The position numbers and the translations under genes were made by a program. Below are positions 36,992-46,302 of a stretch of 64,000 nucleotides of DNA, in pieces. Location of the stretch: positions 186,001-250,000 of the forward strand of contig NZ_SZQJ01000009.1 of the NCBI RefSeq assembly GCF_013369335.1, read 5' to 3'. The stretch comes from Vibrio sp. JPW-9-11-11. GTDB lineage: Bacteria > Pseudomonadota > Gammaproteobacteria > Enterobacterales > Vibrionaceae. The notes under the pieces were generated by a model that was given only the letters and a program-made list of their open reading frames with translations, was not told where the DNA came from and made no database searches. Position 1 is the first letter of the stretch; every line of letters begins with the position of its first letter.

Positions 36992-37037
36992 TCATTCTTG
37001 CTGGAGCCATGTTGGCTCATGGGTCGACGAAACACAC

Positions 37038-37063
37038 AAAAAAGCAGCTTGCGCTGCTTTTTT
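37038..37063. terminator. Bidirectional terminator between GNAT gene and yqhD
   Basis: AAAAAAGCAGC and GCTGCTTTTTT (11 bp) with a TTGC loop. It serves both converging genes. Confidence 0.92.
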
Positions 37064-37081
37064 ATTACCGACGGGTTTAGT

Positions 37082-38233
37082 CTAGGCGATTGCCAACTCT
37101 AAGATTTTGCGGCTTTGCTCTAGGTCAATGGCTTGATTTTCACCCAGTGCAACCATGCCATGTTGTTCTAGTTGCTTAACCACTGAATTAACAGCGTGTT
37201 GTTTATCTCCTTGGTAGTCACTGAACTGTACCTGAACCCCCAACGATAAATAAAACGCCTCAATGGCCTTAATAGTTTCTTCGGCGAGGTTATCAGACTG
37301 AGCCAAACCAAACACGTTTTGTCCCATTTGTTCGAGCTTCGCCTTCTTAACCGCGAACTGATTACGTAGCAGTGAAGGTTGAACAATCGCGAGTGAGCGA
37401 GCATGGTCGACGCCCCAAAGCGCGGTAAACTCGTGACCAATCATATGCGTTGCCCAGTCTTGCGCTACACCAGACCCAATTAAACCGTTTAATGCTTGGT
37501 TGGCGGTCCACATAAGGTTGGCACGCCACTGATCATTGTCGCGTTGATCGAACTGATCGGCTAAAGTCTTGAGGTTTTTCAGCAGCGTTTCTGCGTAACC
37601 GTCTTGCACCATCGCACCATGAGGCACGGTCAAATATTGTTCGCAAACGTGAACCCAAGCATCAACTAGGCCATTCACCAGTTGCTTTTCAGGGAGTGTT
37701 TTCATCACATCCGGGTCCATGATCGCGAACTTTGGTTGGACGTGCGGCGTCATGAACGGCAGTTTATCGTGTGTTTCTGCTTTCGTGATCACAGCGCCCA
37801 TATTCGACTCAGAGCCAGTCGCAGGTAAGGTCAGAATGGCGCCGAGTGGCACTGCTGACGTCACTTGGTGTTGACCGACCATAATGTCCCAGCCATCGCC
37901 ATCATATTTAGCCGCCGCTGCCACATACTTTGAACCATCAATAACGGAACCACCACCTACTGCAAGAATAAAATCGATGCCTTGCTCTTTCACAATGGCA
38001 ACCGCTTTATCAAGTGTCTCTTTAGTTGGGTTGGGTTCTACACCGGAAAATTCCGTCCACTGATGATTGGCTAAGGCTTGGGTGACCTGGTCGTAAACGC
38101 CATTACTTTTGATTGAACCGCCACCGTAAATGACCAATACTTTTTGATCGACTGGCACGGCACTTTCTATGGCTTTGATCTGGCCTTGGCCGAAATGAAT
38201 TTGAGTAGGGTTTACGTAGGAAAATTGCATCAT
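37082..38233 (-). CDS. yqhD: NADPH-dependent aldehyde/alcohol dehydrogenase YqhD-like
   Basis: An iron-type (group III) alcohol dehydrogenase of 383 residues that reduces toxic aldehydes using NADPH. Seen: GGGSIKSNGVYDQV at the nucleotide-binding end, the AVGGGSVIDGSKYVAA motif, and the metal-binding set in LVDAWVHVCEQ and DWATHMIGHEFTALWGVDHA. The similarity to E. coli YqhD is strong from the N-terminus on. Upstream residues (start 38272) are rejected, since AGAGG lies before two tandem ATGs at 38233/38230 and the family begins there. It diverges from an AraC-type gene, as yqhD/yqhC do in E. coli. Confidence 0.9.
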   Translation of the reverse strand: MMQFSYVNPTQIHFGQGQIKAIESAVPVDQKVLVIYGGGSIKSNGVYDQVTQALANHQWTEFSGVEPNPTKETLDKAVAIVKEQGIDFILAVGGGSVIDGSKYVAAAAKYDGDGWDIMVGQHQVTSAVPLGAILTLPATGSESNMGAVITKAETHDKLPFMTPHVQPKFAIMDPDVMKTLPEKQLVNGLVDAWVHVCEQYLTVPHGAMVQDGYAETLLKNLKTLADQFDQRDNDQWRANLMWTANQALNGLIGSGVAQDWATHMIGHEFTALWGVDHARSLAIVQPSLLRNQFAVKKAKLEQMGQNVFGLAQSDNLAEETIKAIEAFYLSLGVQVQFSDYQGDKQHAVNSVVKQLEQHGMVALGENQAIDLEQSRKILELAIA

Positions 38234-38381
38234 TGATTGCCTCTTATTTCCGTGTAGGAACATTGTGTTCATATTTCATTGTGCATATTAGTATTGACAA
38301 TGGGCCAAATAAAGGTCAATTTCTCCTTTAATCATGCCTAATTCTATTTTTATGGTGGTCAGTGTGTCATTAGCCTGTTGG

Positions 38382-39251
38382 ATGCAACTTTATGTAGAAC
38401 AAAACAACCTTGAGCAGTTAGAAGGCGTAACCAAAACGGCGATTGATGGTGTTCATTTCTATCGCAGTAGTAAAGGAAATCAGCGTCATCCGTTTGTTTA
38501 TCAATCAGGCGTGATTGTACTTGGTCAAGGGACGAAGAATATTTATTTGGGCAATGAGCCAGTGCGCTATGGCCCCGATGATTATCTTGTCGTTGGGGTT
38601 CCTATGCCATTGGAATGCGAAGCCATTGCTGAAAATGGACAACCCTTGCTGGGATTAAGTATTGATATTGATACCTACGTATTACATCGACTAGTGAATC
38701 AACTCCAAAGCCAAGCGGACTACCCCATATGCGACAATCATGGTGCGTGTTCTGGGTTAAAATCCGTGGCAATGGATAATGATATGCTCGATGTTTGCCA
38801 GCGGCTTATGAAAGCATTATGTCATCCAATCGAAGCCTCGATTCTCGGGACAAACTTGATGGAAGAGCTGACACTGCGCGCCTTAATGAGCAAAGAAGGG
38901 CATGTGTTGTTTGAGCTTGCACGCCACGAAGGTCATTACGCTAGAGTGGCAAAGGCACTGGAGTATTTACATCAAAACTATACGCAGACGGTTACCGTGC
39001 AAGACTTAGCGCAAAGCGCGAATATGAGCATTTCAGCCTTTCACAACGCGTTTCGCAGTGTAACGTCGGCGTCACCAATACAATATATTAAGAAAGTTCG
39101 CCTCAATAAAGCGCGAGAACTGATTCAACTCGAGGGATTAAAGGTTGGTGATGCAGCGCGCTTGGTTGGGTACAATAGTACCTCACAGTTCTCGCGTGAG
39201 TTCAAACGTCATTTTAACGCGACACCAACGGAAAATAACTGGAGCAGTTAA
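38382..39251 (+). CDS. AraC-family regulator, YqhC-like
   Basis: A transcription activator of about 289 residues. The C-terminal part is the AraC DNA-binding domain with two helix-turn-helix units (VQDLAQSANMSISAFHNAF and KVGDAARLVGYNSTSQFSREF). The N-terminal half matches YqhC in pattern (YGPDDYLVVGVPMPLECEA). It is divergent from yqhD, the target of E. coli YqhC, which responds to aldehydes. The frame is open from ATG 38334 (305 residues), but that extra stretch is hydrophobic and unlike the family, so the start at 38382 is preferred; neither has a good ribosome site. Confidence 0.85.
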   Translation: MQLYVEQNNLEQLEGVTKTAIDGVHFYRSSKGNQRHPFVYQSGVIVLGQGTKNIYLGNEPVRYGPDDYLVVGVPMPLECEAIAENGQPLLGLSIDIDTYVLHRLVNQLQSQADYPICDNHGACSGLKSVAMDNDMLDVCQRLMKALCHPIEASILGTNLMEELTLRALMSKEGHVLFELARHEGHYARVAKALEYLHQNYTQTVTVQDLAQSANMSISAFHNAFRSVTSASPIQYIKKVRLNKARELIQLEGLKVGDAARLVGYNSTSQFSREFKRHFNATPTENNWSS

Positions 39252-39363
39252 ACGAGGAAATGCTATTTAACATTATTTACAGTGTTTTTCCTGGGTAATT
39301 TCAGTAGTATGAACAAAGAGAATTATTCTCGTTTCCCCTGTAGGAGACTTAGTCACTCTCCTC

Positions 39364-39406
39364 AAAAAAAAGCCTCTCTTATCTTTCGATAGAGAGGCTT
39401 TTTTTT
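39364..39406. terminator. Strong terminator after the AraC-type gene
   Basis: AGCCTCTC and GAGAGGCT arms extended by TATC and GATA (one bulged T), with an 8-base A-tract before and T-tract after. It lies 120 bases beyond the AraC stop. Confidence 0.9.
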
Positions 39407-39563
39407 AATGAAAGAATTAAATCGTTTTTTAGTTATCGATACAAAATAAGTGTGATGTTGTTGCAAGCCTGATCAACCGACTTGCGAGGCATTTTGGATT
39501 ATAACGATTCTTTACGTGTCATTTCTACGATCTTATCTAAGGTTATTTCACGAAGTGTTTTAA

Positions 39564-39585
39564 GTGCTTAATTCTAATTGAGCAC
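39564..39585 (+). promoter_or_regulatory. Inverted repeat upstream of the chitodextrinase gene
   Basis: GTGCTTAATT and AATTGAGCAC pair over 10 positions with one G-T pair around a CT centre. It ends 40 bases before the chitodextrinase start. It could be an RNA hairpin in the leader or an operator for a dimeric regulator. Confidence 0.4.
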
Positions 39586-39625
39586 AATTTAATACGTATA
39601 AACAATAACTTAAGGATACGGTAAT

Positions 39626-42600
39626 ATGCACAAAGCGAAGGCAAATGCAGCAAAACGAGTTTTTACACTCAGTACGCTCAGCGCATCGTGTTTAATGGCG
39701 TTTAATAGTTATGCAGCGGTAGACTGCTCGAGCATGAACAGTTGGCAAGCTAGCACCATTTACAACACAGGTGATCAGGTCGAGCACTTAGGCCAGGGTT
39801 ATCAGGCTAACTATTGGACTCAGGGCAACGATCCGGAAATAAGCTCCGGAGATTGGGCGCACTGGTCAGAACTTGGAAGCTGTGACACCGGCGCAGTTAA
39901 CGAGGCGCCCAGTGTATCACTCGTCTCTCCTTCGGCTAATGACCTCATCACTGAGGGCGAGCTTGTCACCATTAGCGCAAGCGCCGCGGATAGTGATGGC
40001 GAGGTAGTTAATGTCGAGTTCTTAGTCGATGGCGCAGTGGTTGCGCAAGTTTCGAGCGCTCCGTACTCCTCGATATGGACTGCAACTGCTGGTGATCACC
40101 AAATTAGCGCTATTGCTATCGATGATAAAGGGGCAAGAAGCGTTGTCAGCAGTGTCAACATTGGGGTAGATAGCAGTACGCCAGGGAATGTAGCACCCGC
40201 TGTTGACGTCACATTGTCAAGCAACACGGTAGACATCGGCGGCGTGGTTACACTCAGTGCCAATGCGACCGATAGCGATGGTAGTATCGAAAAGGTAGAT
40301 TTCTACATTAGCGGAAACTTAGTCGGCACGGTAACCACTGAACCATATCGTCTTGACTACACAACAACACAGGCCGGCAATCTCTCAGTATCAGCGAAAG
40401 CAACAGATAACCTCGGTGCGAGTTCCACTTCAGCGTCGGCCAGTCTGACCGTCAATGGGCTACCAACCGTGGCTAGCTGTCGCCCTGATGGCCTCTACCA
40501 AACGGAAGGGGTTGATGTTCCTTACTGTACGACGTATGACGAACAAGGTCGCGAAATGATGGGAGCCGACCACCCAAGACGTGTCATTGGTTACTTTACC
40601 AGTTGGCGTGCAGGTGACGACCCACAAGCAGCTTACTTGGTGAAAGACATTCCTTGGGAACAGCTTACTCATATTAACTATGCGTTCGTCGGTATTGGTC
40701 CTGACGGTAAAGTCAATCTAGGCGATGTGACCGACCCCAACAATGCGGCGACCGGTAAAGAGTGGCCAGACGTTGAAATCGACCCGTCTCTCGGGTTTAA
40801 AGGTCATTTTGGTGCACTGGCGACCTACAAGAAACGTTATGACGTAAAAACACTCATCTCAATTGGCGGTTGGGCTGAAACCGGTGGGCATTTTGATGCG
40901 AATGGTAATCGCGTGGCTGATGGTGGTTTCTACACCATGACGACCAATGCTGACGGTTCAATCAATCATGCAGGGATAGAAAAGTTTGCCGCGTCTGCCG
41001 TCGAAATGATGCGCACCTATCAGTTTGACGGCCTGGATATCGACTACGAGTATCCAACATCGATGGCAGGGGCAGGTAACCCATACGATAAAGAGTTTAT
41101 GGAGCCTCGTCGCCAATACTTGTGGGCTTCTTATCAAGAGCTGATGAAGGTGCTGCGTGAAAAACTCGACGCCGCTTCAGCACAAGATGGACAGCACTAC
41201 ATGCTAACCATCGCAGCGCCGTCATCAGGTTACTTATTGAGAGGTATGGAAACATTTGATGTCACCAAGTACCTCGATTACGTGAACATTATGTCCTACG
41301 ACTTGCACGGAGCTTGGAATGATCACGTTGGTCACAACGCTGCTTTATACGATACAGGTGAAGATTCAGAGCTAGCGCAATGGAATGTATATGGAACCGC
41401 AGCGTACGGCGGTATTGGCTACCTCAATACTGATTGGGCTTATCACTACTTCCGTGGCTCTATGCCTGCAGGACGCATCAATATCGGCGTACCGTATTAC
41501 ACCCGCGGATGGCAGGGTGTGACAGGTGGAACCAATGGTCTCTGGGGACGCGCGGCGCTCCCTGATCAGACGCAGTGTCCAGAGGGAACAGGTGAAGGAG
41601 AGAAGAACAACTGTGGCAACGGCGCAGTGGGTATCGATAACATGTGGCATGATACGGATCCGAAAGGCAATGAGATGGGCGCAGGCTCTGGTCCAATGTG
41701 GCATGCTAAAAACCTTGAAAAAGGAATCTTTGGCTCTTATGCCTCCGCATACAAACTTGACCCAGTCAATGATCCTGATGATCGATTGGTGGGCAGCTAC
41801 CAGCGCCACTATGACAGCGTTGCAGTCGCCCCTTGGTTGTGGAATGCGGAAAAAGGCGTGTTCCTCTCAACCGAAGATGAAGCTTCTATTGCAGTGAAAG
41901 CCGACTATGTTATCGATAAAGAGATTGGCGGCATCATGTTCTGGGAGCTCGCAGGTGACTACAACTGTTATGTGCTCGACGAAAATGGCCAACGCGGTGC
42001 GGTCGATACCAGCGAGCAGGCGTGTAATAGTGGTAATGGTGAATACCATATGGGTAATACCATGACCAAAGCGATTTACGACAAGTTTAAGTCTGCGGTG
42101 CCGTATGGCAATAAGGTAGCAACAGGGGCAATACCGAATGAGACAGTAGACATTGCGGTTTCCATCGGTGGCTTTAAAGTGGGCGATCAGAACTATCCGA
42201 TTAATCCAAAAATCACCTTTACCAATAACACAGGTCAAGCGATTCCAGGGGGAACCGAGTTCCAGTTCGATATTCCTGTTTCGGCACCAGATAATGCCAA
42301 AGATCAATCTGGAGGCGGGCTCACGGTCATCGCATCAGGTCACACTCGCGCGAACAATATTGGCGGCCTAGATGGCACCATGCACCGTGTGGCGTTCAGC
42401 TTACCTGCGTGGAAATCCCTTCCTGCTGGTGGAACGTATGAGCTCGACATGGTCTACTACTTGCCTATTTCTGGACCTGCCAATTACTCTGTGAACATTG
42501 ATGGTGTGGATTACGCGTTTAAGTTTGAACAGCCTGACTTACCGCTTGCCGACCTCGGTTCTGGCAGTGGTAATAGCGGTGGCGATAACGGCGGCGACAC

Positions 42601-42769
42601 GGGAGGTGGCTCTGGTACAGTCACACCATGGCAGCCAGGCACTACTCAAGCGGTGAATGGTGATATTTATTCATACAATGATAAGTGTTTCATTGCTAAA
42701 AACAGTCCTGGAGTTTGGGAGTCGCCAACCCAATCGAACTGGTTCTGGGAAGAAGTGACTTGTCCTTAA
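39626..42769 (+). CDS. Chitodextrinase (EndoI-type), GH18
   Basis: A secreted or envelope chitin-oligosaccharide hydrolase of 1047 residues, matching V. furnissii EndoI in size. Order: signal peptide (cleaved near NSYA-AVD), a chitin-binding CBM5/12 at about 32-88, two Ig-like repeats ([10 protein letters not shown] and [10 protein letters not shown] starts) to about 285, a GH18 catalytic domain with [10 protein letters not shown] (catalytic Glu475), then a C-terminal chitinase C-like domain at about 830-980, a Gly/Ser-rich linker and a second CBM5/12 ending WFWEEVTCP. It should cleave soluble chitin oligosaccharides to smaller ones for uptake. TAAGGAT lies before the ATG. glgC is convergent. 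Confidence 0.95.
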   Translation: MHKAKANAAKRVFTLSTLSASCLMAFNSYAAVDCSSMNSWQASTIYNTGDQVEHLGQGYQANYWTQGNDPEISSGDWAHWSELGSCDTGAVNEAPSVSLVSPSANDLITEGELVTISASAADSDGEVVNVEFLVDGAVVAQVSSAPYSSIWTATAGDHQISAIAIDDKGARSVVSSVNIGVDSSTPGNVAPAVDVTLSSNTVDIGGVVTLSANATDSDGSIEKVDFYISGNLVGTVTTEPYRLDYTTTQAGNLSVSAKATDNLGASSTSASASLTVNGLPTVASCRPDGLYQTEGVDVPYCTTYDEQGREMMGADHPRRVIGYFTSWRAGDDPQAAYLVKDIPWEQLTHINYAFVGIGPDGKVNLGDVTDPNNAATGKEWPDVEIDPSLGFKGHFGALATYKKRYDVKTLISIGGWAETGGHFDANGNRVADGGFYTMTTNADGSINHAGIEKFAASAVEMMRTYQFDGLDIDYEYPTSMAGAGNPYDKEFMEPRRQYLWASYQELMKVLREKLDAASAQDGQHYMLTIAAPSSGYLLRGMETFDVTKYLDYVNIMSYDLHGAWNDHVGHNAALYDTGEDSELAQWNVYGTAAYGGIGYLNTDWAYHYFRGSMPAGRINIGVPYYTRGWQGVTGGTNGLWGRAALPDQTQCPEGTGEGEKNNCGNGAVGIDNMWHDTDPKGNEMGAGSGPMWHAKNLEKGIFGSYASAYKLDPVNDPDDRLVGSYQRHYDSVAVAPWLWNAEKGVFLSTEDEASIAVKADYVIDKEIGGIMFWELAGDYNCYVLDENGQRGAVDTSEQACNSGNGEYHMGNTMTKAIYDKFKSAVPYGNKVATGAIPNETVDIAVSIGGFKVGDQNYPINPKITFTNNTGQAIPGGTEFQFDIPVSAPDNAKDQSGGGLTVIASGHTRANNIGGLDGTMHRVAFSLPAWKSLPAGGTYELDMVYYLPISGPANYSVNIDGVDYAFKFEQPDLPLADLGSGSGNSGGDNGGDTGGGSGTVTPWQPGTTQAVNGDIYSYNDKCFIAKNSPGVWESPTQSNWFWEEVTCP

Positions 42770-42795
42770 CTCATTGATAGTAAGTAGATGATAGC

Positions 42796-42828
42796 AAAAA
42801 GCCTTGAGATCTCTCTCAAGGCTTTTTT
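42796..42828. terminator. Bidirectional terminator between chitodextrinase and glgC
   Basis: GCCTTGAGA and TCTCAAGGC (9 bp) with loop TCTC, A-tract before and T-tract after. Confidence 0.92.
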
Positions 42829-42834
42829 ATAGGA

Positions 42835-44049
42835 TTAAAACTGATAGCTTTCTGGCACGACGACGATGCCGTTCTCAGAAATATGGAAGCGCTTGGCATC
42901 TTCTGCGGGATTGAGGCCAATTTCAGTATAAGCAGGAAGCTTAACGTGTTTATCTATAATGCAGTTGACCAACTTGCACCCTTCACCCACTTCGACGCCG
43001 CCAAAGATAATGCTGTCGACTATGGTGGCACTATCATTGATCGTCACATTTGATGAAATGATCGAATGCTGTACTGAGCCCCCCGAGTTAATCACGCCAC
43101 TTGCTATCATTGAGTTGATAAAAATGCCCTCATTACCTGTGGCCGACGACACGGTGCGTGCAGGGGGAAGCTGTGCTTCATAGGTTCGAATGCCCCAATC
43201 CGGTTGGTAAAGATTCATTGGCGGCATCGGTTCGAGCAAGTCCATGTTGGCTTGATAGAATGAGTCAATAGTCCCGACATCTCGCCAGTAGCAGTCACGT
43301 GCAACGCGTCCTCGGTCAGAGCAAAAGTTATAGGCATATACCTGCTGTTCATCGATCAGTTTAGGGATAATGTCGTTGCCAAAATCATGCGATGACTGAG
43401 CGTTATTAGCATCGTCTCGAAGGACTTTTTGTAGTGTTTCCATTTCGAATATATAGATACCCATCGAGGCCAAACTTTGATCTTGGTTGCTGGGCATGGG
43501 CTCTGGGTTAGCGGGCTTTTCGCTAAACGTCCTGACACGCTGGTTATCGTCAATAGAGAGTACACCAAAAGCACAAGCCTCTTGCCTTGGAACGGCCATT
43601 GACGCGATGGTCAGATTTGCATTGGTTTCGATATGGGCTTTTAACATTTCGGCGTAGTCCATACGGTAGATGTGGTCGCCGGATAGGACGATGACGTGTT
43701 TGGCATCACTGCGCTCAAGTAGCCATAAATTGTGATAGATAGCGTCGGCGGTCCCTTCGTACCATTTGCCTCCTCCGCGCATTTGGGGCGGAACCACCGT
43801 GATGAACTCACCGAGTTCAGGATTAAAAATAGACCATCCGTCGCGTAGGTGTTTTTGTAGTGAGTGCGACTTGTATTGAGTAAGAACAAGGATTTGGCGT
43901 AAACCTGAGTGAAGGCAGTTGGTGAGGGTAAAATCGATAATGCGATACTTGCCCCCAAATGGTACAGCGGGTTTGGCACGATCATCAGTAAGGGGGCTTA
44001 ATCGTGAACCCATACCACCGGCGAGGATCACGGTGAGAACGTCTTGCAT
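42835..44049 (-). CDS. glgC: Glucose-1-phosphate adenylyltransferase GlgC
   Basis: This enzyme makes ADP-glucose from glucose-1-phosphate and ATP, the committed step of glycogen synthesis. It has 404 residues from the preferred start. Seen: the nucleotidyltransferase motif [29 protein letters not shown], and the C-terminal left-handed beta-helix with many short hydrophobic repeats ([16 protein letters not shown]). An earlier ATG at 44061 exists, but GGAG precedes the ATG at 44049. No other glg gene is adjacent, so it is likely a second or solitary copy. It follows a chitodextrinase gene convergently, as in V. cholerae (from memory). Confidence 0.94.
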   Translation of the reverse strand: MQDVLTVILAGGMGSRLSPLTDDRAKPAVPFGGKYRIIDFTLTNCLHSGLRQILVLTQYKSHSLQKHLRDGWSIFNPELGEFITVVPPQMRGGGKWYEGTADAIYHNLWLLERSDAKHVIVLSGDHIYRMDYAEMLKAHIETNANLTIASMAVPRQEACAFGVLSIDDNQRVRTFSEKPANPEPMPSNQDQSLASMGIYIFEMETLQKVLRDDANNAQSSHDFGNDIIPKLIDEQQVYAYNFCSDRGRVARDCYWRDVGTIDSFYQANMDLLEPMPPMNLYQPDWGIRTYEAQLPPARTVSSATGNEGIFINSMIASGVINSGGSVQHSIISSNVTINDSATIVDSIIFGGVEVGEGCKLVNCIIDKHVKLPAYTEIGLNPAEDAKRFHISENGIVVVPESYQF

Positions 44050-44203
44050 TGGAATCTCCATATAGCGCGTCGGGAATACGTAGGTATTAAGCTTAGTTCA
44101 AGAAATGCGCCAACTACAAAACAACGTGCGAATAAGGACTTAGCGAAGTAGGTGAGGTGAAATGTGATATTTTGGTGCGCCGCTGAGTGCAGGCGCACCA
44201 GAT

Positions 44204-46105
44204 TTATGCAATGGAGTCAGCTTCGTTGACCGATAGCGTGGAGACTTGATTGCGGCCCAGAGTTTTTGACTCATATAGTGCAATATCGGCACGTTTGTAG
44301 GTCGCTTCTGGCGATCCGGATATTTCCGTTAGGCCCGCACTCACCGTGATATTCAGTTCGCTCTCTAGGTTGATTGCTATACGAATGCGGTTCAGTACAG
44401 ACTCAGCTTCACGCAACTCAGTGTGAGGCATAATGATGGCAAACTCTTCTCCGCCTATTCGAGCGACCAAATCGGTTTCTCTTAAGTGGTATTTAAGGGA
44501 ACGCGCGACGTCTTTAATGACGTCGTCACCTTTATCGTGTCCATACTTATCGTTGATACGTTTGAAATAATCGATATCAATCAAGCCCAGCGTGGCGGTT
44601 TCGTGTTTGCGATAACGGCGTATGCGAGAGGTTTGGGTTTGCATTTCTGAATCAAACTTACGTCGATTCCAAAGCGAAGTCAGCGGATCTTTTTCGCTCA
44701 ACTCGCGCAGTCTGTCTTCGAGCTCTTTTCGGTGAGAGATATCGACAAACGAGGCGACATAAAATTGAATGGTTCCGCGACCATCTTTGACCGTTTGAAT
44801 ACGAAGAATTTCGGTAATTAGCGATCCATCGCGCCGTTTATTAATGACTTCCCCTTCCCATAAACCTTGCTCTTCGAGTACTTTCCACATTTTCATGTAG
44901 AACTCTTGTTGGTGCCGACCAGAGGCAAAAACAGAAGGCGGCTTACCTTTGACGTCTTCAAGGGTGTAGCCACTGACCCGCGTAAACTCACTGTTGACTT
45001 GGATAATTCGGTTGTTTCTATCAGTGATAACCACCGCTGACATACCATTCATCGCAGCGCGGGCAATTTTGCTGTCTAGGCTATTTTTCACATGGTTATG
45101 ATTCCAGGCGACAAATGTAAAAGTGAGCAGAAATAGGATAATGAGAATAAAGCTCGCTTGAATGTAAAGATCACGGCTTTCCATGTCGGTAAAAGCCTGT
45201 GCGGTCGCTAGATCAGTGGCGATGAAGAACGTCAGCTTTTCAATGTTTTCAATATTGTCGAATGTGGCGTTAGTAAATGACAACCAATGGTCGCCAGTGC
45301 GGAAAGTACCGGAGTCTTGCCGTTGAATCTGTTGCCAAAGCATAGGGAATTGGTTGGCGATATTATGTTGCTGATTGGCCGCGACGAGATGCCCCATAAT
45401 GCCGTCATTGGTCGGAGACATAATATAAAAGCCATCTTTATTGACAATATTTGGCAGGTAGTCGACGTTCCGTTTGTAAGCTAAGCCGCGGTAAATACGT
45501 GGCAAATCGAGATTGGCAATGAAGTAGCCAAGCCTTTGACCGTTTAACGCAATAGGGTAAATCACTCGGTAAGCTGGAGTGAGCGGGGTGGTGATTTGTC
45601 CATGTTCTGACTCTAGATCAATGCCAAATTCACCCACTTCGGTGTTGGTCAGTGTTTGCGCGTACTTAAAGTAGTTTCGATCGCCTTTGTACTGCAGTTG
45701 ACCAGGTTCCACGATTTCAGCAAAACCTTCCTTACTGTTAATTCGCACGATTTCCATGCCTTGAGCGTCAATAAATCTCAGGTGTGAGTAGTAGCCTTGC
45801 GTGCGAACGATCAACATCCAAAAATCTTGTAATGCGTCGATGTTCTCTTTGGTTGGTTCTGACAGTGCTTTGTTGAGCATGCCATTGTTAGACAAATAGT
45901 TTAACGACGTCGAGACTTTAGCGAGAGAGGCTTGAAGCTCCGCTTTGGCGTATTCGAGTTTGTTACGATTTAACTGCTCGACATATTGCTCAGTTTTAGC
46001 CTCTAACTGACCAAACTGAGTGTAAAAATAGAGAAAAGGAACAAACGCCAGCGCTGAAAATACAACGAGGAATTGAACAATAAGCTTTGAACTGCGTCTA
46101 TTCAT
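44204..46105 (-). CDS. Membrane diguanylate cyclase with PAS and GGDEF domains
   Basis: A c-di-GMP synthase of 633 residues. It has a membrane helix near the N-terminus, a periplasmic sensor of about 270 residues (Cache-like: YPIALNGQRLGYFIANLDL), a second helix, a PAS domain with a PAC tail (FASGRHQQEFYMKMWKVL), and a GGDEF domain. The active site is intact as GGEEF, and the inhibitory I-site RETD lies five residues before it, so product feedback is expected. The sensor ligand is unknown. A start 25 codons further upstream (46180) is also open; the ATG at 46105 begins directly before the first helix but has only a weak ribosome site. Confidence 0.9.
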   Translation of the reverse strand: MNRRSSKLIVQFLVVFSALAFVPFLYFYTQFGQLEAKTEQYVEQLNRNKLEYAKAELQASLAKVSTSLNYLSNNGMLNKALSEPTKENIDALQDFWMLIVRTQGYYSHLRFIDAQGMEIVRINSKEGFAEIVEPGQLQYKGDRNYFKYAQTLTNTEVGEFGIDLESEHGQITTPLTPAYRVIYPIALNGQRLGYFIANLDLPRIYRGLAYKRNVDYLPNIVNKDGFYIMSPTNDGIMGHLVAANQQHNIANQFPMLWQQIQRQDSGTFRTGDHWLSFTNATFDNIENIEKLTFFIATDLATAQAFTDMESRDLYIQASFILIILFLLTFTFVAWNHNHVKNSLDSKIARAAMNGMSAVVITDRNNRIIQVNSEFTRVSGYTLEDVKGKPPSVFASGRHQQEFYMKMWKVLEEQGLWEGEVINKRRDGSLITEILRIQTVKDGRGTIQFYVASFVDISHRKELEDRLRELSEKDPLTSLWNRRKFDSEMQTQTSRIRRYRKHETATLGLIDIDYFKRINDKYGHDKGDDVIKDVARSLKYHLRETDLVARIGGEEFAIIMPHTELREAESVLNRIRIAINLESELNITVSAGLTEISGSPEATYKRADIALYESKTLGRNQVSTLSVNEADSIA

Positions 46106-46243
46106 TATCAGGTCTTCAACATCCTTGGCGACAATATCTCGGCCAATATAGCGGAACATTGGGCGCTTTGCAGTGAGCATAATTGAATAGTGTGGCCTTA
46201 AGCAACTGATTTTATTTGGAAGACAGAGCTATAGTCAGAGATA

Positions 46244-46275
46244 ACAAAAAAAGCACCTTCGTAGTGAAGGTGCTT
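46244..46275 (-). terminator. Terminator of the fruBKA operon
   Basis: On the minus strand AAGCACCTTC and GAAGGTGCTT (10 bp) with a 5-base loop, followed by seven T. It starts 28 bases past the fruA stop. Confidence 0.9.
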
Positions 46276-46302
46276 GAGCCAATCATCGGGGGACGAGGCA
46301 AG

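Larger units (their letters stand above)
39252..39625. other. Intergenic region between AraC-type gene and chitodextrinase
   Basis: This 374-bp gap holds the terminator at 39364-39406 and the inverted repeat at 39564-39585. Before the terminator there is a second inverted repeat, GAGAA and TTCTC around TTA (about 39320). No ORF with a ribosome site is visible. The promoter of the chitodextrinase gene should lie between 39410 and 39600; I cannot choose boxes with confidence. Confidence 0.5.

Noticed and set aside
41372..41809. Open 145-codon minus-strand frame inside the chitodextrinase gene
   Set aside because: It is antisense to a well-supported enzyme, without its own ribosome site. Other long antisense frames here (for example within phaB, the RND pump and pntA) are also shadows of GC-rich coding frames.
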